Assembly: GCF_001938565.1 (NCBI RefSeq)
Contig: NZ_MSYM01000013.1
Coordinates: 311,496-375,495 of the forward strand
DNA length: 64,000 nt
Origin: Rhodoferax antarcticus ANT.BR
GTDB taxonomy: Bacteria > Pseudomonadota > Gammaproteobacteria > Burkholderiales > Burkholderiaceae_C
Reading direction: 5' to 3'
Shown here: one piece after another, positions 35,407-45,296 of the stretch
Position numbering within the stretch: position 1 is the stretch's first letter
How the letters are laid out: each line of letters begins with the position of its first letter
Program-made: the position numbers and the translations under genes
Notes under the pieces: generated by a model
What the model was told of the DNA's origin: nothing
Seen by the model: only the letters and a program-made list of their open reading frames with translations
Database searches by the model: none

Positions 35407-35925
35407 ATGGTCAATCCTGCAAACCCAGCGCAACTTGAGCCGATCGATGCCTTGTTGTCGGCACACGGTCTGCGTCGCACCGCCACGGCGCGGTTGGTGC
35501 TGAGTTGGTTTTTGGCGCACGTCGACACCAGTTACACCCACGCGCAGTTACTCGCAGCCTTGCAAGGTGCCGAACCTGATGACGGCCTCACGCTGGACCG
35601 CGTCACCCTGTATCGCCTGATCGACCGGCTGACGCAGGTGAGTCTGCTGTTGTGCCGGGTCGATGCCAACCGGGTGCGCCGTTACCAGGCGATGCCAGAG
35701 AGCGTCAAAGCCATGCCGCATTTTGAGTGCCAAACCTGTCACCGCGACAGCCCGCTGACCGGCGAGTTGCAGGGCAACGCGCTGGACCTGGAAGCGGCTG
35801 CGCAAAACGCCTTGCAGACGCTCAAGGCGCTGGGTTACGAAGGCCTGAGCCTGGATTTGGCGGTGCGCGGCGTGTGTGCTGACTGCGCTGCCAGCGCCGC
35901 CGCACAAGCCAAGGCGGACACATGA
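35407..35925 (+). CDS. zur: Fur-family metal regulator, probably Zur
   Basis: 172 residues. Winged-helix DNA-binding part (about 12-95: ALLSAHGLRRTATARLVLSWF, THAQLLAAL, LTLDRVTLYRLIDRLTQVSLL) and a dimerisation part with two structural-zinc CxxC pairs, C108-x2-C111 and C157-x2-C160. Fur-family repressors use metal as co-repressor. Divergence from a zinc importer makes Zur the best reading. The start at 35407 has AAGGCGG upstream. A longer frame begins in the operator and is rejected. Confidence 0.88.
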   Translation: MVNPANPAQLEPIDALLSAHGLRRTATARLVLSWFLAHVDTSYTHAQLLAALQGAEPDDGLTLDRVTLYRLIDRLTQVSLLLCRVDANRVRRYQAMPESVKAMPHFECQTCHRDSPLTGELQGNALDLEAAAQNALQTLKALGYEGLSLDLAVRGVCADCAASAAAQAKADT

Positions 35926-36073
35926 TCCACAAATAGCGCCGCCAGACGCGCGCGCCTGCTGCCATGAATATCTGCCAGAGTTGATTCATGTCAGGTTTAA
36001 TGGGGCCAGGTTGGTGCATAGTTGCACTCTAAAGCCGTATTCATTGACCAGTTGAACTTCAAGGACCCGCAAT

Positions 36074-36217
36074 ATGAAAGCATTTCAAGACCTTATTTCT
36101 ACCGACTACGGCATCATGAGCCTGATTGGCATCCTCATGATGGTGGGCGGCTTGGCCTATGCCTACGTGGTGTTGAGAAGGAAAATGGCCGAAACCAGCG
36201 ACGAGCCTGGCAAGTAA
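36074..36217 (+). CDS. Small DUF3149-type membrane protein
   Basis: 47 residues: MKAFQDLISTDYGIMSLIGI, one membrane segment (about 14-35), then a charged tail ending DEPGK. This is the DUF3149 pattern, a short single-span protein of unknown function common in betaproteobacteria. It stands alone between the zur gene and a terminator. Confidence 0.78.
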   Translation: MKAFQDLISTDYGIMSLIGILMMVGGLAYAYVVLRRKMAETSDEPGK

Positions 36218-36273
36218 CCCCTGCACCTGACCAGCGGGCAGACTGCCCGTGATGGTCTTCCTGTATCACTAAG

Positions 36274-36306
36274 AACCACCTTTGTTTGAGCGAAGGTGGT
36301 TTTTGT
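36274..36306 (+). terminator. Intrinsic terminator after the DUF3149 gene
   Basis: Stem AACCACCTT/AAGGTGGTT (36274-36282 and 36293-36301), 10-nt loop, followed by TTTTGTGTTTT. Confidence 0.88.
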
Positions 36307-36346
36307 GTTTTCTAAGCCACCTGCCTAATCCAACCGCGCCTGCCCG

Positions 36347-37297
36347 ATGACGAACCCTGTTGTTTCTGCCTTGTTTCCGGTGGTATTTCTAATTGCTATT
36401 GGTTTCATAGCTGGAAAAGCAAGATTCATCAGGGCTGAGGCCACCAAAGACCTGTCAAACCTGGTCTTCATGGTGCTCGCGCCAGCGCTGCTGTTTCGCA
36501 CCATGAGCACGGTACATGTGGAGCAGCTCAACTTCAAGCCGGTGGCCATGTACTTTGTGGCGGCGCTCTTGCTGTTTGCCAGCCTGATGGCCTGGCAGGG
36601 TTTGAACCGCCGTGCCGCCGTGCTGGCGCTGGCCGCCACCTTCAGCAATACGGTGATGATCGGCATCCCGCTGGTTGGTCTGGCCTACGGGCAGGCGGGT
36701 TTGGTTACGCTGTTTACCTTGGTCTCGGTGCATTCCTTGGTGCTGCTGTCCATTGCCACCTTGGTGCTGGAAATGGTCAGCGCGCGTGAGGAGCGTTTGG
36801 CGGGTCGGGGCGGCGCGCGGCACATGGTGCTGACTGTGCTGTCGGCCATGAAGGCAGGCATCATTCACCCGGTGCCGCTGCCGATCATCATCGGCTTGCT
36901 GTTCGCGCAGACCGGGTGGGTTCTTCCCGAGGTGGTGGACCGCCCCCTGCACCTGCTGGGCAGTGCCTTTGGGCCGGTGGCGCTGGTGCTGGTGGGGGCA
37001 ATGCTGACGCAGGTGCGGGTCGGTGCTCACCTGGGCAGCGCACTGGGCATCAGCCTGCTGAAAAATATGGCCCTGCCGACGCTGATGGCTGGCCTGGGCT
37101 TGGCTTTTGGCATGACCGGGCTGCCGCTGACAGTGATGATCGTCACCGCCGCACTGCCGATGGGCGCCAATGTGTTTTTATTTGCCCAGCGCTATGAGGT
37201 GGCGCAGGCGCTGGTGACCGCCAGCATGGCGGTGTCGACCGTGCTCGGGCTGTTGACCGTGTCGCTGGTGATGGCGCTGGTGGACTGGCTGGGGTGA
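36347..37297 (+). CDS. AEC-family membrane transporter
   Basis: 316 residues with about ten hydrophobic segments (auxin efflux carrier fold): VVSALFPVVFLIAIGFIAGKARFI at the start, LSNLVFMVLAPALLFRTM, FSNTVMIGIPLVGLAYG and ALPMGANVFLFAQRYEVAQALVTASMAVST at the end. Members export or import small organic acids such as malate or malonate. The substrate here is unknown. It is not closely coupled to a neighbour. Confidence 0.87.
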   Translation: MTNPVVSALFPVVFLIAIGFIAGKARFIRAEATKDLSNLVFMVLAPALLFRTMSTVHVEQLNFKPVAMYFVAALLLFASLMAWQGLNRRAAVLALAATFSNTVMIGIPLVGLAYGQAGLVTLFTLVSVHSLVLLSIATLVLEMVSAREERLAGRGGARHMVLTVLSAMKAGIIHPVPLPIIIGLLFAQTGWVLPEVVDRPLHLLGSAFGPVALVLVGAMLTQVRVGAHLGSALGISLLKNMALPTLMAGLGLAFGMTGLPLTVMIVTAALPMGANVFLFAQRYEVAQALVTASMAVSTVLGLLTVSLVMALVDWLG

Positions 37298-37804
37298 CTC
37301 TGGCGGCTAAGTGGGAGCCGGTGGCTGGGATGATTTCCAACGCTTCACAAGTTCAATTTGTCACGGGGGATTGCCAGCTTCCCAGTACTTAGGTTGAATA
37401 TTAATAGCTGCTCGCGCTTGCTGTGTAAGGGCTGGAGGCCTATTTGACTTGTAAGAGGCTTGTCGGAGGGTGAGGTGGTCGAGGTATTGCTGGCACGGTG
37501 CATGGCGTGCGCTAAGGCGGGTGGCGGGGCTTGCGTTCTCCGGCCTGCTCGTGGGTCACGGCTTGAGGTGTGCTACTTGCTGTGTCTCGCTATTGGCGTT
37601 GGTGCGCAATCTGTCGCGCCACGCGAATCTTGCCTGCGCCCGCAAACTCTACCACCCGTCTTCAATGACTCTTGATGGGCTGGTGTTCTGAAAATTCAGC
37701 AGGCTGATCGTTAAGCTGGCTGGCTACCCGTTCGTTGTTGCAGCCTCATTCAAAGAAGCGAGCCAGCCCGCTGCTAATGAGTCATCAGGTGATAGTATTT
37801 ACTG
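37298..37804. other. Gene-poor gap between the AEC carrier and ppk2
   Basis: 507 nt with one repeat copy (37398-37453) and no convincing gene. Short overlapping frames at about 37460-37690 have no ribosome site or recognisable sequence. The last 100 nt presumably hold the ppk2 promoter. Confidence 0.6.
37398..37453 (-). repeat. Dispersed repeat, copy 7
   Basis: Reverse orientation: ATTAATAGCTGCTCGCGCTT, then GTAAGGGCTGGAGGCCTA. About 100 nt after the AEC carrier stop. Confidence 0.85.
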
Positions 37805-38611
37805 ATGAGCAAACCCAAAAACGACAAGTCCAACAAGTCTGAAAAGTCTGGCAAATTGAGCAAGAGCGATTATGAAGATCGTCTTGAGCCAATGCAGCAT
37901 GAGCTCAACGATGTGGCGCGCTGGTTGCAGCACACGGGCAAACGGCTGGTGGTGATCTTTGAAGGGCGTGACACCGCTGGGAAGGGCGGGGTGATTGCCG
38001 CCTTGTCGGAAACCCTCAACCCGCGCCAGTGCCGCACTGTGGCGCTGGCCAAGCCCAGCGAGCGCGAGGCCACGCAGTGGTATTTCCAGCGTTATGTGAC
38101 GCATCTGCCCGCCGCAGGGGAGATGGTGTTTTTTGACCGCAGCTGGTACAACCGCGCCGGTGTTGAAACCGTCATGGGTTTTTGCACCCCGCAGCAGACG
38201 CAGGCGTTTTTAAAGCAGGCACCGGTGTTCGAGCAGCAGTTGGTGGCCGACGGCTTGCTGCTTTTCAAGTATTGGCTGACGGTGGACCAGGAGAAGCAGG
38301 AAGAGCGCTTTGCCGAGCGCCTGTCAGACCCGCTCAAGCGCTGGAAACTCAGCCCGATTGATCTGCAGGCGCGTGAAAAATACGCGCAATACGGCCTTGC
38401 GCGTGACGCCATGTTCCAAGCCACGCATCAACACGAGGCACCCTGGGTGCTGGTGGACTTCAACGACCAGCGCCTAGGCCGCCTGATGCTGATCCGCCAC
38501 TTGCTGGACCAGATTCCCGAGCGACAAGTGCCCGTGCCTGCGTTCGAGTTTCCACCGCTGGGCCACGCACCGCTGAAAGAACAGTTTGGCACCAAGCTGA
38601 AACCGATCTGA
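37805..38611 (+). CDS. ppk2: Polyphosphate kinase 2
   Basis: 268 residues, single-domain PPK2. Walker A is FEGRDTAGKGG (52-62), lid and Walker B region MVFFDRSWYNRAGVE, then YWLTVDQEKQEERF and RWKLSPIDLQAREKY. PPK2 enzymes use polyphosphate to phosphorylate nucleotides (NDP to NTP or NMP to NDP). The class cannot be assigned with certainty by eye. The N-terminus (about 1-22) is Lys/Ser-rich and disordered. No partner gene nearby. Confidence 0.93.
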   Translation: MSKPKNDKSNKSEKSGKLSKSDYEDRLEPMQHELNDVARWLQHTGKRLVVIFEGRDTAGKGGVIAALSETLNPRQCRTVALAKPSEREATQWYFQRYVTHLPAAGEMVFFDRSWYNRAGVETVMGFCTPQQTQAFLKQAPVFEQQLVADGLLLFKYWLTVDQEKQEERFAERLSDPLKRWKLSPIDLQAREKYAQYGLARDAMFQATHQHEAPWVLVDFNDQRLGRLMLIRHLLDQIPERQVPVPAFEFPPLGHAPLKEQFGTKLKPI

Positions 38612-38640
38612 CCCAAGGCCGCAGCGCCCCAGCCGTTAGT

Positions 38641-39294
38641 TCAGGGTGCCAAGCGCTCTCGAATCCATAGTGGTTCACCCTTGTCCTGATTGGGCTGCAG
38701 GCTATATTTCAGCCTGTCATGCAAGCGGCTTTTACGCCCTTGCCAGAACTGCCAGGTGTCTGGCTTGAGGCGGTAACCGCCCCAGTGCGGTGGGCGTGGC
38801 GGTTGCAGCAAAAACTGCGCACCGTAGCGCGCCGCGTTGGCCACCAGCACGCCGCGGCCGCTGATCACCTGGCTTTGCGGGCTGGCCCAGGCGCCGATGC
38901 GGCTGTCCAGCGGGCGGCTGTGAAAGTAGGCCTCGCTCTCGGCGACGCTGACTTTTTCCACCACACCTTCAATGCGCACCACGCGCTCCAGCTCTACCCA
39001 ATGGAATTGCAGCGCGGCATACGGGTTGCCGGCCAACTCCAGGCCTTTCTGCGATTCGTAATTGGTGTACCAGACGATGCCGCGCGCATCCAAGCCCTTG
39101 ATCAACACCACCCGGGTGCTCGGGCGCAGGTTGCTGCCCACGGTGGCCAGTGTCATCGCGTTGGGCTCAGGAACCTGGGCGGTCATCGCCTCGTTGAGCC
39201 ATTGTTGGAATTGTTTCAGTGGGTCGGCACGCGAGGCGTCTTCGCTGAGTTCGGCACGCTCGTAGCTTTTGCGTAAATTGGCAAGTTGGGTCAT
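38641..39294 (-). CDS. pdxH: Pyridoxamine 5'-phosphate oxidase
   Basis: 217 residues, near E. coli length (218). [30 protein letters not shown] at the start, [22 protein letters not shown], the [13 protein letters not shown] block and the C-terminal WRIRERLAP-like end (IRERLAP). It makes pyridoxal phosphate from pyridoxamine or pyridoxine phosphate with FMN. The start at 39294 (MTQLANL) fits the family. An upstream start (39318) adds eight unlikely residues. It is divergent from edd. Confidence 0.95.
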   Translation of the reverse strand: MTQLANLRKSYERAELSEDASRADPLKQFQQWLNEAMTAQVPEPNAMTLATVGSNLRPSTRVVLIKGLDARGIVWYTNYESQKGLELAGNPYAALQFHWVELERVVRIEGVVEKVSVAESEAYFHSRPLDSRIGAWASPQSQVISGRGVLVANAARYGAQFLLQPPRPPHWGGYRLKPDTWQFWQGRKSRLHDRLKYSLQPNQDKGEPLWIRERLAP

Positions 39295-39487
39295 ATGGGC
39301 AGTATAAAGAGAGCGCACAAGCCAGCCCGCTGGTGCTGGTTAGGGGTGGGTCGGATGCCGCGTGATGCCGCGTGATGCAGGTTTGCCATGTCGCCAGTTC
39401 ATTGGATCGGCGTGTTCTGACGTCTACAACGGCTGGCGTCCTTTGTAGCCGGACGCGGGCTAAGCTTAAGTCGCCTGCGTTAAGATG

Positions 39488-39504
39488 ATGTAACTTAGTT
39501 ACAT
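39488..39504 (+). promoter_or_regulatory. HexR-like operator in front of edd-eda
   Basis: TGTAACT-T-AGTTACA, a perfect palindrome extending one base each side, centred 24 nt before the edd start. It fits the HexR operator pattern TGTAnTnnnAnTACA in its outer bases. A -10-like TAAAAT follows directly at 39504-39509, so a bound repressor would block transcription. Confidence 0.65.
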
Positions 39505-39519
39505 AAAATTTAGGAAATC

Positions 39520-41376
39520 ATGAAACTCAATACCACCGTTCACGCCGTCACCCAGCGCATCATCGAGCGCAGTCAGCCCACACGCGCCGCCTATTTGGCG
39601 CAGCTGCACGCCGACGCTGCCCGCCCACCGGGCGCGCAGCGCTTGGGTTGCGCCAATGTGGCGCATGCCTTTGCCGCCATGCCGGCCAACGACAAGCTGC
39701 GGGTGGTGGCCGAGAAAGCGCCCAATATCGGCATCGTCACCGCTTACAACGACATGCTGTCCGCCCATGCGCCGCTGGGGCATTACCCGGATCTGATCAA
39801 GAGCGAGGCGCGCAAGCATGGCGCCACCGTGCAGGTGGCCGGTGGCGTGCCTGCCATGTGTGACGGTGTGACCCAGGGGCAACCGGGTATGGAACTGAGC
39901 CTGTTTTCGCGTGATGTGATTGCCATGGGCACGGCAGTAGCGCTTAGTCACGATGTGTTTGAGGGTGCGCTGATGCTCGGCGTGTGCGACAAGATCGTGC
40001 CCGGCCTCTTGATTGGGGCGCTGCAGTTTGGTCATTTGCCCACGGTGTTTGTGCCAGGCGGACCTATGACCACCGGCTTGTCGAACAATGACAAGGCCAA
40101 GGTGCGCGAGCTTGCGGCGCAAGGTCTGGTCGGGCGTGAAGAGCTGCTGGCCGCAGAGTCGGCGGCCTACCACGGCGAAGGCACCTGCACCTTTTACGGC
40201 ACCGCCAACAGCAACCAGATGTTGCTCGAAGCCATGGGGTTGCATGTGCCCGGCACCGCGTTCATCAACCCCGGCGCCGCCATCCGCGACGAGCTGACCC
40301 GTGAAGCCTTGCGCACCGTGCTGGGCTCTGCCGACTTCAAGTGCCCGCCGATCGGGCTACTGGTGGACGAGCGCTGCATCGTCAACGCCATGGTGGCCTT
40401 GCTGGCCACCGGCGGCTCGACCAACCACCTGATCCACTGGGTAGCGGTGGCACGCGCGGCGGGCATTTTGATTGACTGGAGCGATTTCTCGGCACTCTCA
40501 GACGTGGTGCCGCTGCTGACACGGGTCTACCCGAATGGCAGTGCGGATGTGAACCAGTTTCAGGCCGCCGGTGGGCCAGGCTTTGTGATCCGCGAGCTGC
40601 TTGATGGCGGCTTCATGCACGCCGATGTGCTCACCGTGCGTGCCGGTGGTTTACGCGAATACACCTGCAAGCCTGAAGCGGCCGAACCGCGTGGCATTGC
40701 GGTAGAAAAGTTAGAGGGAAAAGTGCCTCAAGCCCTTGTCTGGCAAGCGGTAGGTGCTAGCAAAGATGAAGCGGTGGTGCGTCCGGCCAGCAACCCGTTC
40801 AGCGTCAGCGGTGGCCTGAAACTGCTGCTGGGCAACCTGGGGCGTAGCGTCATCAAGATCTCGGCCGTGCCCGATGACCGACATGTGATCGAGGCACCTT
40901 GCCGGGTGTTTGACTCGCAGGATGCGCTACATAAGGCATTTTCCGCCAACGAGCTCAATCGCGACGTGGTCTGTGTGGTGCGCTGGCAGGGCCCACAAGC
41001 CAACGGCATGCCCGAGCTGCATAAGCTCACCCCACCGCTGGCGGTGCTGCAAGGCAAGGGTTTCAACGTGGCGCTGGTGACCGATGGACGCATGAGCGGT
41101 GCCTCCGGCAAAGTGCCCGCAGCCATTCATGTCTCACCCGAAGCGTCGGCAGGCGGCCCACTGGCCCGTGTGCGTGATGGTGATGTGATCCGGCTGGACG
41201 CCCCGGCAGGCACGCTGCAGGTGCTGGTGCCGGATGATGTCTGGGTGGCCCGTGAAGCGGTGACCATGCCCGAGAGCCTGCGCGCTGCCAATGGCGTGGG
41301 CATGGGCCGCGCGCTGTTTGCCAGCATGCGCCGCAATGCCAGCAGCGCCGAAGAGGGTGCCTGCAGCTGGTTGTGA
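39520..41376 (+). CDS. edd: 6-phosphogluconate dehydratase
   Basis: 618 residues of the IlvD/Edd family. [49 protein letters not shown] with the iron-sulfur cysteine, [34 protein letters not shown], and the C-terminal [17 protein letters not shown]. It makes KDPG in the Entner-Doudoroff pathway. A copy of the dispersed repeat lies in the variable region (40704-40771), where the protein reads [20 protein letters not shown]. It is followed by eda after 75 nt, with a HexR-like operator upstream. Confidence 0.96.
   Translation: MKLNTTVHAVTQRIIERSQPTRAAYLAQLHADAARPPGAQRLGCANVAHAFAAMPANDKLRVVAEKAPNIGIVTAYNDMLSAHAPLGHYPDLIKSEARKHGATVQVAGGVPAMCDGVTQGQPGMELSLFSRDVIAMGTAVALSHDVFEGALMLGVCDKIVPGLLIGALQFGHLPTVFVPGGPMTTGLSNNDKAKVRELAAQGLVGREELLAAESAAYHGEGTCTFYGTANSNQMLLEAMGLHVPGTAFINPGAAIRDELTREALRTVLGSADFKCPPIGLLVDERCIVNAMVALLATGGSTNHLIHWVAVARAAGILIDWSDFSALSDVVPLLTRVYPNGSADVNQFQAAGGPGFVIRELLDGGFMHADVLTVRAGGLREYTCKPEAAEPRGIAVEKLEGKVPQALVWQAVGASKDEAVVRPASNPFSVSGGLKLLLGNLGRSVIKISAVPDDRHVIEAPCRVFDSQDALHKAFSANELNRDVVCVVRWQGPQANGMPELHKLTPPLAVLQGKGFNVALVTDGRMSGASGKVPAAIHVSPEASAGGPLARVRDGDVIRLDAPAGTLQVLVPDDVWVAREAVTMPESLRAANGVGMGRALFASMRRNASSAEEGACSWL
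40704..40771 (+). repeat. Dispersed repeat, copy 8, inside edd
   Basis: AAGTGCCTCAAGCCCTTGTC, then GGCAAGCGGTAGGTGCTAGC. Same strand as the gene and in frame. It is more diverged than the intergenic copies. Confidence 0.7.
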
Positions 41377-41451
41377 GCCTGCCGCCAAGCCAGGCCAGCC
41401 TGCGCGGCATCGCTGTACAGTCAACAACGTTTTATCTTTTTGAAAGCAGCC

Positions 41452-42093
41452 ATGAACGCGACAACCCCTTTGACCGCTTTGCAGGTCATGCAAGATTCCC
41501 CGATGATTCCGGTGATTGTGTTGAACGACGTGGCGCACGCAGTGCCTCTAGCGCGGGCGTTTCTGGCAGGCGGCATCCGCATGCTGGAAGTGACGCTGCG
41601 TACACCGCAGGCGCTGGCCTGCATTGAGGCGATCGCGCGCGAGGTGCCTGAAGCCGTGGTCGGCGCGGGCACGGTGCGCTCCAAGGCAGATGCCAAAGCA
41701 GCTGCCAACGCCGGGGCGCGTTTTGCCGTCAGCCCCGGCTACACCGGGGCGGTTGGGCAGGCCTGCCGTGATGCCAGTCTGCCACTGCTGCCCGGTGTGG
41801 CCAGCAGCAGCGACATCATGATGGCCACGGAAGACGGCTTCACCGAACTCAAGTTTTTCCCGGCCGTGCAAGCAGGTGGCGTGGGCATGCTCAAGGCCTG
41901 GAGCGGGCCGTTTTTTGATGTGAAGTTTTGCCCCACTGGGGGTGTCACTTTGCAAAATGCGCCAAATTTTCTGGCGCTGAGCAACGTGGTGTGTGTGGGC
42001 GGTTCTTGGCTGGTACCAGCCAATGTGCAAGAGTTGGGCGACTGGGGCCGTGTCACCCGCTTGGCGATGGAAATCCAGATCTTGCGCAAATAG
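41452..42093 (+). CDS. eda: KDPG aldolase
   Basis: 213 residues. Catalytic E46 in LEVTLRT and Schiff-base K134 in ELKFFPA, with the GAGTV and SPGYTGAVGQA phosphate-binding strands of a TIM barrel. It splits KDPG into pyruvate and glyceraldehyde-3-phosphate, completing the Entner-Doudoroff pathway with Edd. The usual KFFPAE is KFFPAV here. The ATG at 41452 is preferred over a TTG 12 nt upstream. Confidence 0.95.
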   Translation: MNATTPLTALQVMQDSPMIPVIVLNDVAHAVPLARAFLAGGIRMLEVTLRTPQALACIEAIAREVPEAVVGAGTVRSKADAKAAANAGARFAVSPGYTGAVGQACRDASLPLLPGVASSSDIMMATEDGFTELKFFPAVQAGGVGMLKAWSGPFFDVKFCPTGGVTLQNAPNFLALSNVVCVGGSWLVPANVQELGDWGRVTRLAMEIQILRK

Positions 42094-42152
42094 ACCGCCG
42101 GTGCTGCCGCGCGGGCAGTTCGGTTGTATTTTGATGCGCCCTCAGGCGGGGC

Positions 42153-42566
42153 TCAGCGCAAACCGGTGCCCTCGCTGTGGTGTTCTGCGCGCTCGATCAA
42201 TTCCACCTTGTAACCATCCGGGTCGGTCACAAAAGCGATTACGGTGTTGCCGCCTTTGACCGGGCCCGCTTCACGCGTGATATTGCCGCCGGCCGTGCGG
42301 ATTTTGTCGCAAGCGGCTTTGGCGTTGGGCACTGCCAGCGCAATGTGGCCGTAGGCGGTGCCCATCACATAGTCCGTCACACCATAGTTGTAGGTCAGCT
42401 CGAGTTCGGCGTGATCCGGGTTGCTGCCATAGCCGACGAATGCCAGCGTGTAGCGGTATTCGGGGTTGTCGGAGGTGCGCAACAGAGTCATGCCCAGCAC
42501 TTGGGTGTAAAAATCAATCGAACGTTGCAGGTTGCCAACGCGCAGCATGGTGTGAAGAAGTCGCAT
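42153..42566 (-). CDS. gloA: Glyoxalase I (lactoylglutathione lyase)
   Basis: 137 residues with the four metal ligands at the E. coli positions: H5, E56, H74 and E122 ([30 protein letters not shown]). It converts the methylglyoxal-glutathione adduct to lactoylglutathione. Divergent from the cupin gene. Confidence 0.95.
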   Translation of the reverse strand: MRLLHTMLRVGNLQRSIDFYTQVLGMTLLRTSDNPEYRYTLAFVGYGSNPDHAELELTYNYGVTDYVMGTAYGHIALAVPNAKAACDKIRTAGGNITREAGPVKGGNTVIAFVTDPDGYKVELIERAEHHSEGTGLR

Positions 42567-42724
42567 GGTGATGCCTTTTCTGAGAAGTTTTTGGGGGTGC
42601 AGCCGCGTTGCTCGCTACGCCGTGACTGGCTGCCACACTGATCATTAAGCACTTTACCGGCCAGCACCTTGGCGGACAAGGCTTGGGGAATAATCCGGGC
42701 AATCACTACCAGCCCGAGCCGATC

Positions 42725-43108
42725 ATGCCCACATTCACCCAAGTTGTTTTGCTCACCGACACCGATGGCCGAGCGCGTTTTCGCGAAGAAAGCCTGGCGC
42801 TGGACCAGGGCACGCCGCAGTCCGCGCTCACCCGTTTGATGCCCAGCGGCGGTTTTCAGCTGCGTCAAAGTCCGACGGGGTTTCGCAGCAGCTTTCACTG
42901 CACCACCGAACCGCAGTGGGTGTTTATTTTGCAGGGGCAGATGGAAATCAGTCTGCAAGACGGCAGCTCGCGCATTTTCAAGCCGGGCGAGCATTTTTAT
43001 TCGGCAGACACGCTGCCCAACGGACAAAGCTTTGACGCGCAAGTCCACGGCCACTGGAGCCGTCAGGTTGGGCCTGAAGCCTTGGTCACGCTGTTTGTGC
43101 TGGGCTAA
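42725..43108 (+). CDS. Cupin-domain protein
   Basis: 127 residues with a single beta-barrel cupin domain: HCTTEPQWVFILQGQMEISLQDGSSRIFKPGEHFYSADTLPNGQSFDAQVHGH. Only part of the metal-binding histidines is obvious. Enzymatic role unknown. The ATG at 42725 is preferred over an earlier non-ATG start. A repeat copy follows 22 nt after the stop. Confidence 0.82.
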   Translation: MPTFTQVVLLTDTDGRARFREESLALDQGTPQSALTRLMPSGGFQLRQSPTGFRSSFHCTTEPQWVFILQGQMEISLQDGSSRIFKPGEHFYSADTLPNGQSFDAQVHGHWSRQVGPEALVTLFVLG

Positions 43109-43130
43109 AGCATTGCCGCTTCAGACAATC

Positions 43131-43195
43131 ATTTGCTATTCATATAGAAGCTACTAGCGCTTGTATTTAAAGGGCTAGAGCACTAAAAAGCTTAT
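43131..43195 (-). repeat. Dispersed repeat, copy 9, between cupin and helicase genes
   Basis: Reverse orientation: AGAAGCTACTAGCGCTTG, then TTTAAAGGGCTAGAGCACTA. It lies in the convergent gap. Confidence 0.88.
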
Positions 43196-43233
43196 GAAAT
43201 TTGTGGCGCGGCGAAGCGCCACGGCAGCAAGTT

Positions 43234-45054
43234 TTAGCGGCTGCTGGGCCCCCGCGGACCACCGCTTGGGCCGCCAGAGCGTCCACGGCTGCCAGACCGG
43301 TTGCCGCTACCAGATCGGCTCGGACCACTGCCACCGCCAAAGCTGCCACTCGGAGCGCCTGCACTGCGGTTACCCCCGCCACTGAAGCCGCCACTGCGGC
43401 GCGCGCCGCGGTCAGCCATCATGTCGACGCTGGTGCGCATCGGATCCGGCTGACCACCCGCACTACGCGAAGGTGCGGGTGCAGGGCCGCCGTAGCCGCC
43501 ACCATTGCCGCCACCGTAACCACGCGCTTGCCGCTGGCCTGGGCCACGCGCCGCTTGTTCTGCGGCTGACAAATGGCTACGCGGCTCGGCTTCGCGACCA
43601 CCACCCAGTTCTAGTTCGATACTGCCTTCAGTGCGCAGACCTGCCGGGCGACGCTCACCACCAGCGGGTCGTGGGCCGCGCGCACCGCCACCGCCACCCG
43701 TAGAACTGCGGCCTCGGCCTGCACCGCCACCGTTGCCAGCACCGTTGCCGGGTCGGGCTGCGCCCGGGCCCTTGCTTTCGCGCACCCGCGTCAGCATCTC
43801 TGAGCGTGCGGCCTTGCCTGCGGCCATCATCACCTCACGGCTCGGCGGCTTGCCGGCACCGCCCCAGATGGTCTGGCGGCCCATGGCGATGGGCTCGGCC
43901 TTTTCGCCGGGCTCAGGCATGAAGCCTTCCTTGATTTCAACCGGAATGTCTTGTTTGGTGAAGCGCTCAATGGCCTGCATGAAGCCTTCTTCGTCCAGAC
44001 TCACCAGGCTGACTGCCTGACCTTCGGCGCCTGCGCGGCCGGTGCGGCCAATGCGGTGCACATAGTCTTCGCAGACGTTGGGAATGTCGTAATTCACCAC
44101 ATGTGGCAGGTCGTCAATGTCGATCCCGCGCGCAGCAATGTCGGTGGCCACCAAGGCGCGAACGTCGCCGCTTTTGAAGTCGGCCAGCGCTTGCGTGCGG
44201 GCGGTCTGGCTCTTGTTGCCGTGCAAGGCCATGGCGTTGATGCCGTTTTTGGTTAAAAATTCGGCCACATTGTTGGCGCCAAACTTGGTGCGGGTGAACA
44301 CCAGCACCTGGCTCCAGTTGTGTTCTTGCACGATGTGGGCCAGCAAGGCCTTTTTCTTGCCGCGACCCACCGGGTGAATCAGCTGGGCAATGCGTTGCAC
44401 CGTGGTGTTGCGCGGCGTGACCTGCACGCTTTGTGGGTTTTTCAGCAGAGTGGCAGCGAGATCGCGAATTTCGTCGCTGAAGGTGGCCGAGAACAACAGG
44501 CTTTGTTTGTCTTTGGGCACCGCGGCCAGCACTTTTTTCACATCATGGATGAAGCCCATGTCGAGCATACGGTCAGCTTCGTCGAGCACCAGAATCTGCA
44601 CCTGGCTCAGATCGACCATGCCTTGTTGCATCAGGTCCAGCAGCCGACCCGGGGTGGCCACCAGAATGTCCACGCCTTTTTTCATGCGGCTGATTTGCGG
44701 GTTCATGCCGACGCCGCCAAACACGGCGGCAGAGGTGATGTCCAGGTATTTGCCGTAGGTTTGCACTGATTCTTCAACCTGCGCTGCGAGTTCGCGGGTG
44801 GGGGTCAGCACCAGGGCACGCAGGGCGATGCCGCCAAATTTGTTGCGCGGGGCCTCAGCGCTGCTTAGCTTGTTGAGCATGGGCAACACAAACGCCGCTG
44901 TTTTGCCGGTGCCGGTTTGCGCGCCACCCAATAGGTCATGCCCGTCAAGCACCAGCGGTATCGCCTGGGCCTGAATCGGCGTGGGGGTTTCGTAGCCTTG
45001 TTCAAGCACGGCTTTGATGATGGCCGGAGCCAAATTGAGTTCTTCAAATTTCAT
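43234..45054 (-). CDS. DEAD-box RNA helicase with long Gly/Arg-rich tail
   Basis: 606 residues. Helicase motifs in order: [11 protein letters not shown] (I), PTRELAAQV (Ia), DEAD (II), SAT (III), [16 protein letters not shown] (V), [10 protein letters not shown] (VI). This fits the RhlE group. From about 410 the chain is low-complexity and rich in Gly/Arg/Ser/Pro ([19 protein letters not shown] and similar), likely an RNA-binding or condensate-forming tail. The start at 45054 is the internal ATG. The longer frame begins with GTG. ettA is divergent. Confidence 0.93.
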   Translation of the reverse strand: MKFEELNLAPAIIKAVLEQGYETPTPIQAQAIPLVLDGHDLLGGAQTGTGKTAAFVLPMLNKLSSAEAPRNKFGGIALRALVLTPTRELAAQVEESVQTYGKYLDITSAAVFGGVGMNPQISRMKKGVDILVATPGRLLDLMQQGMVDLSQVQILVLDEADRMLDMGFIHDVKKVLAAVPKDKQSLLFSATFSDEIRDLAATLLKNPQSVQVTPRNTTVQRIAQLIHPVGRGKKKALLAHIVQEHNWSQVLVFTRTKFGANNVAEFLTKNGINAMALHGNKSQTARTQALADFKSGDVRALVATDIAARGIDIDDLPHVVNYDIPNVCEDYVHRIGRTGRAGAEGQAVSLVSLDEEGFMQAIERFTKQDIPVEIKEGFMPEPGEKAEPIAMGRQTIWGGAGKPPSREVMMAAGKAARSEMLTRVRESKGPGAARPGNGAGNGGGAGRGRSSTGGGGGARGPRPAGGERRPAGLRTEGSIELELGGGREAEPRSHLSAAEQAARGPGQRQARGYGGGNGGGYGGPAPAPSRSAGGQPDPMRTSVDMMADRGARRSGGFSGGGNRSAGAPSGSFGGGSGPSRSGSGNRSGSRGRSGGPSGGPRGPSSR

Positions 45055-45296
45055 TGTGAAATGCACCCCATCCAGGGCGCCAGGACATCAGCCCGTTTTG
45101 CCGCGTTGTCGCGTCAATTCAGTCAAAGGCAGATGGGATCAAAAACGGAACCTCAAAGTGTTAAGGCTCCCAGCAAGGTGCTGACGTCGTGGGTAACTGA
45201 AGTCCCACAACAGGTGCATTGTCGCACGGCTGCGTGAAGTCGCGCGGTCAAGGACCGATAATGGTGTTTTTTGACTGACACAACATCACAGGTGCT

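Noticed and set aside
36386..36412. AATTGCTATTGGTTTCATAGCTGG resembling the end of the dispersed repeat
   Set aside because: Only the weakest part of the repeat is matched, without either core, and it encodes conserved residues of the AEC carrier.
37460..37691. Two overlapping frames of about 70 codons
   Set aside because: No ribosome site, no recognisable sequence, and they overlap each other in a gene-poor gap next to a repeat.
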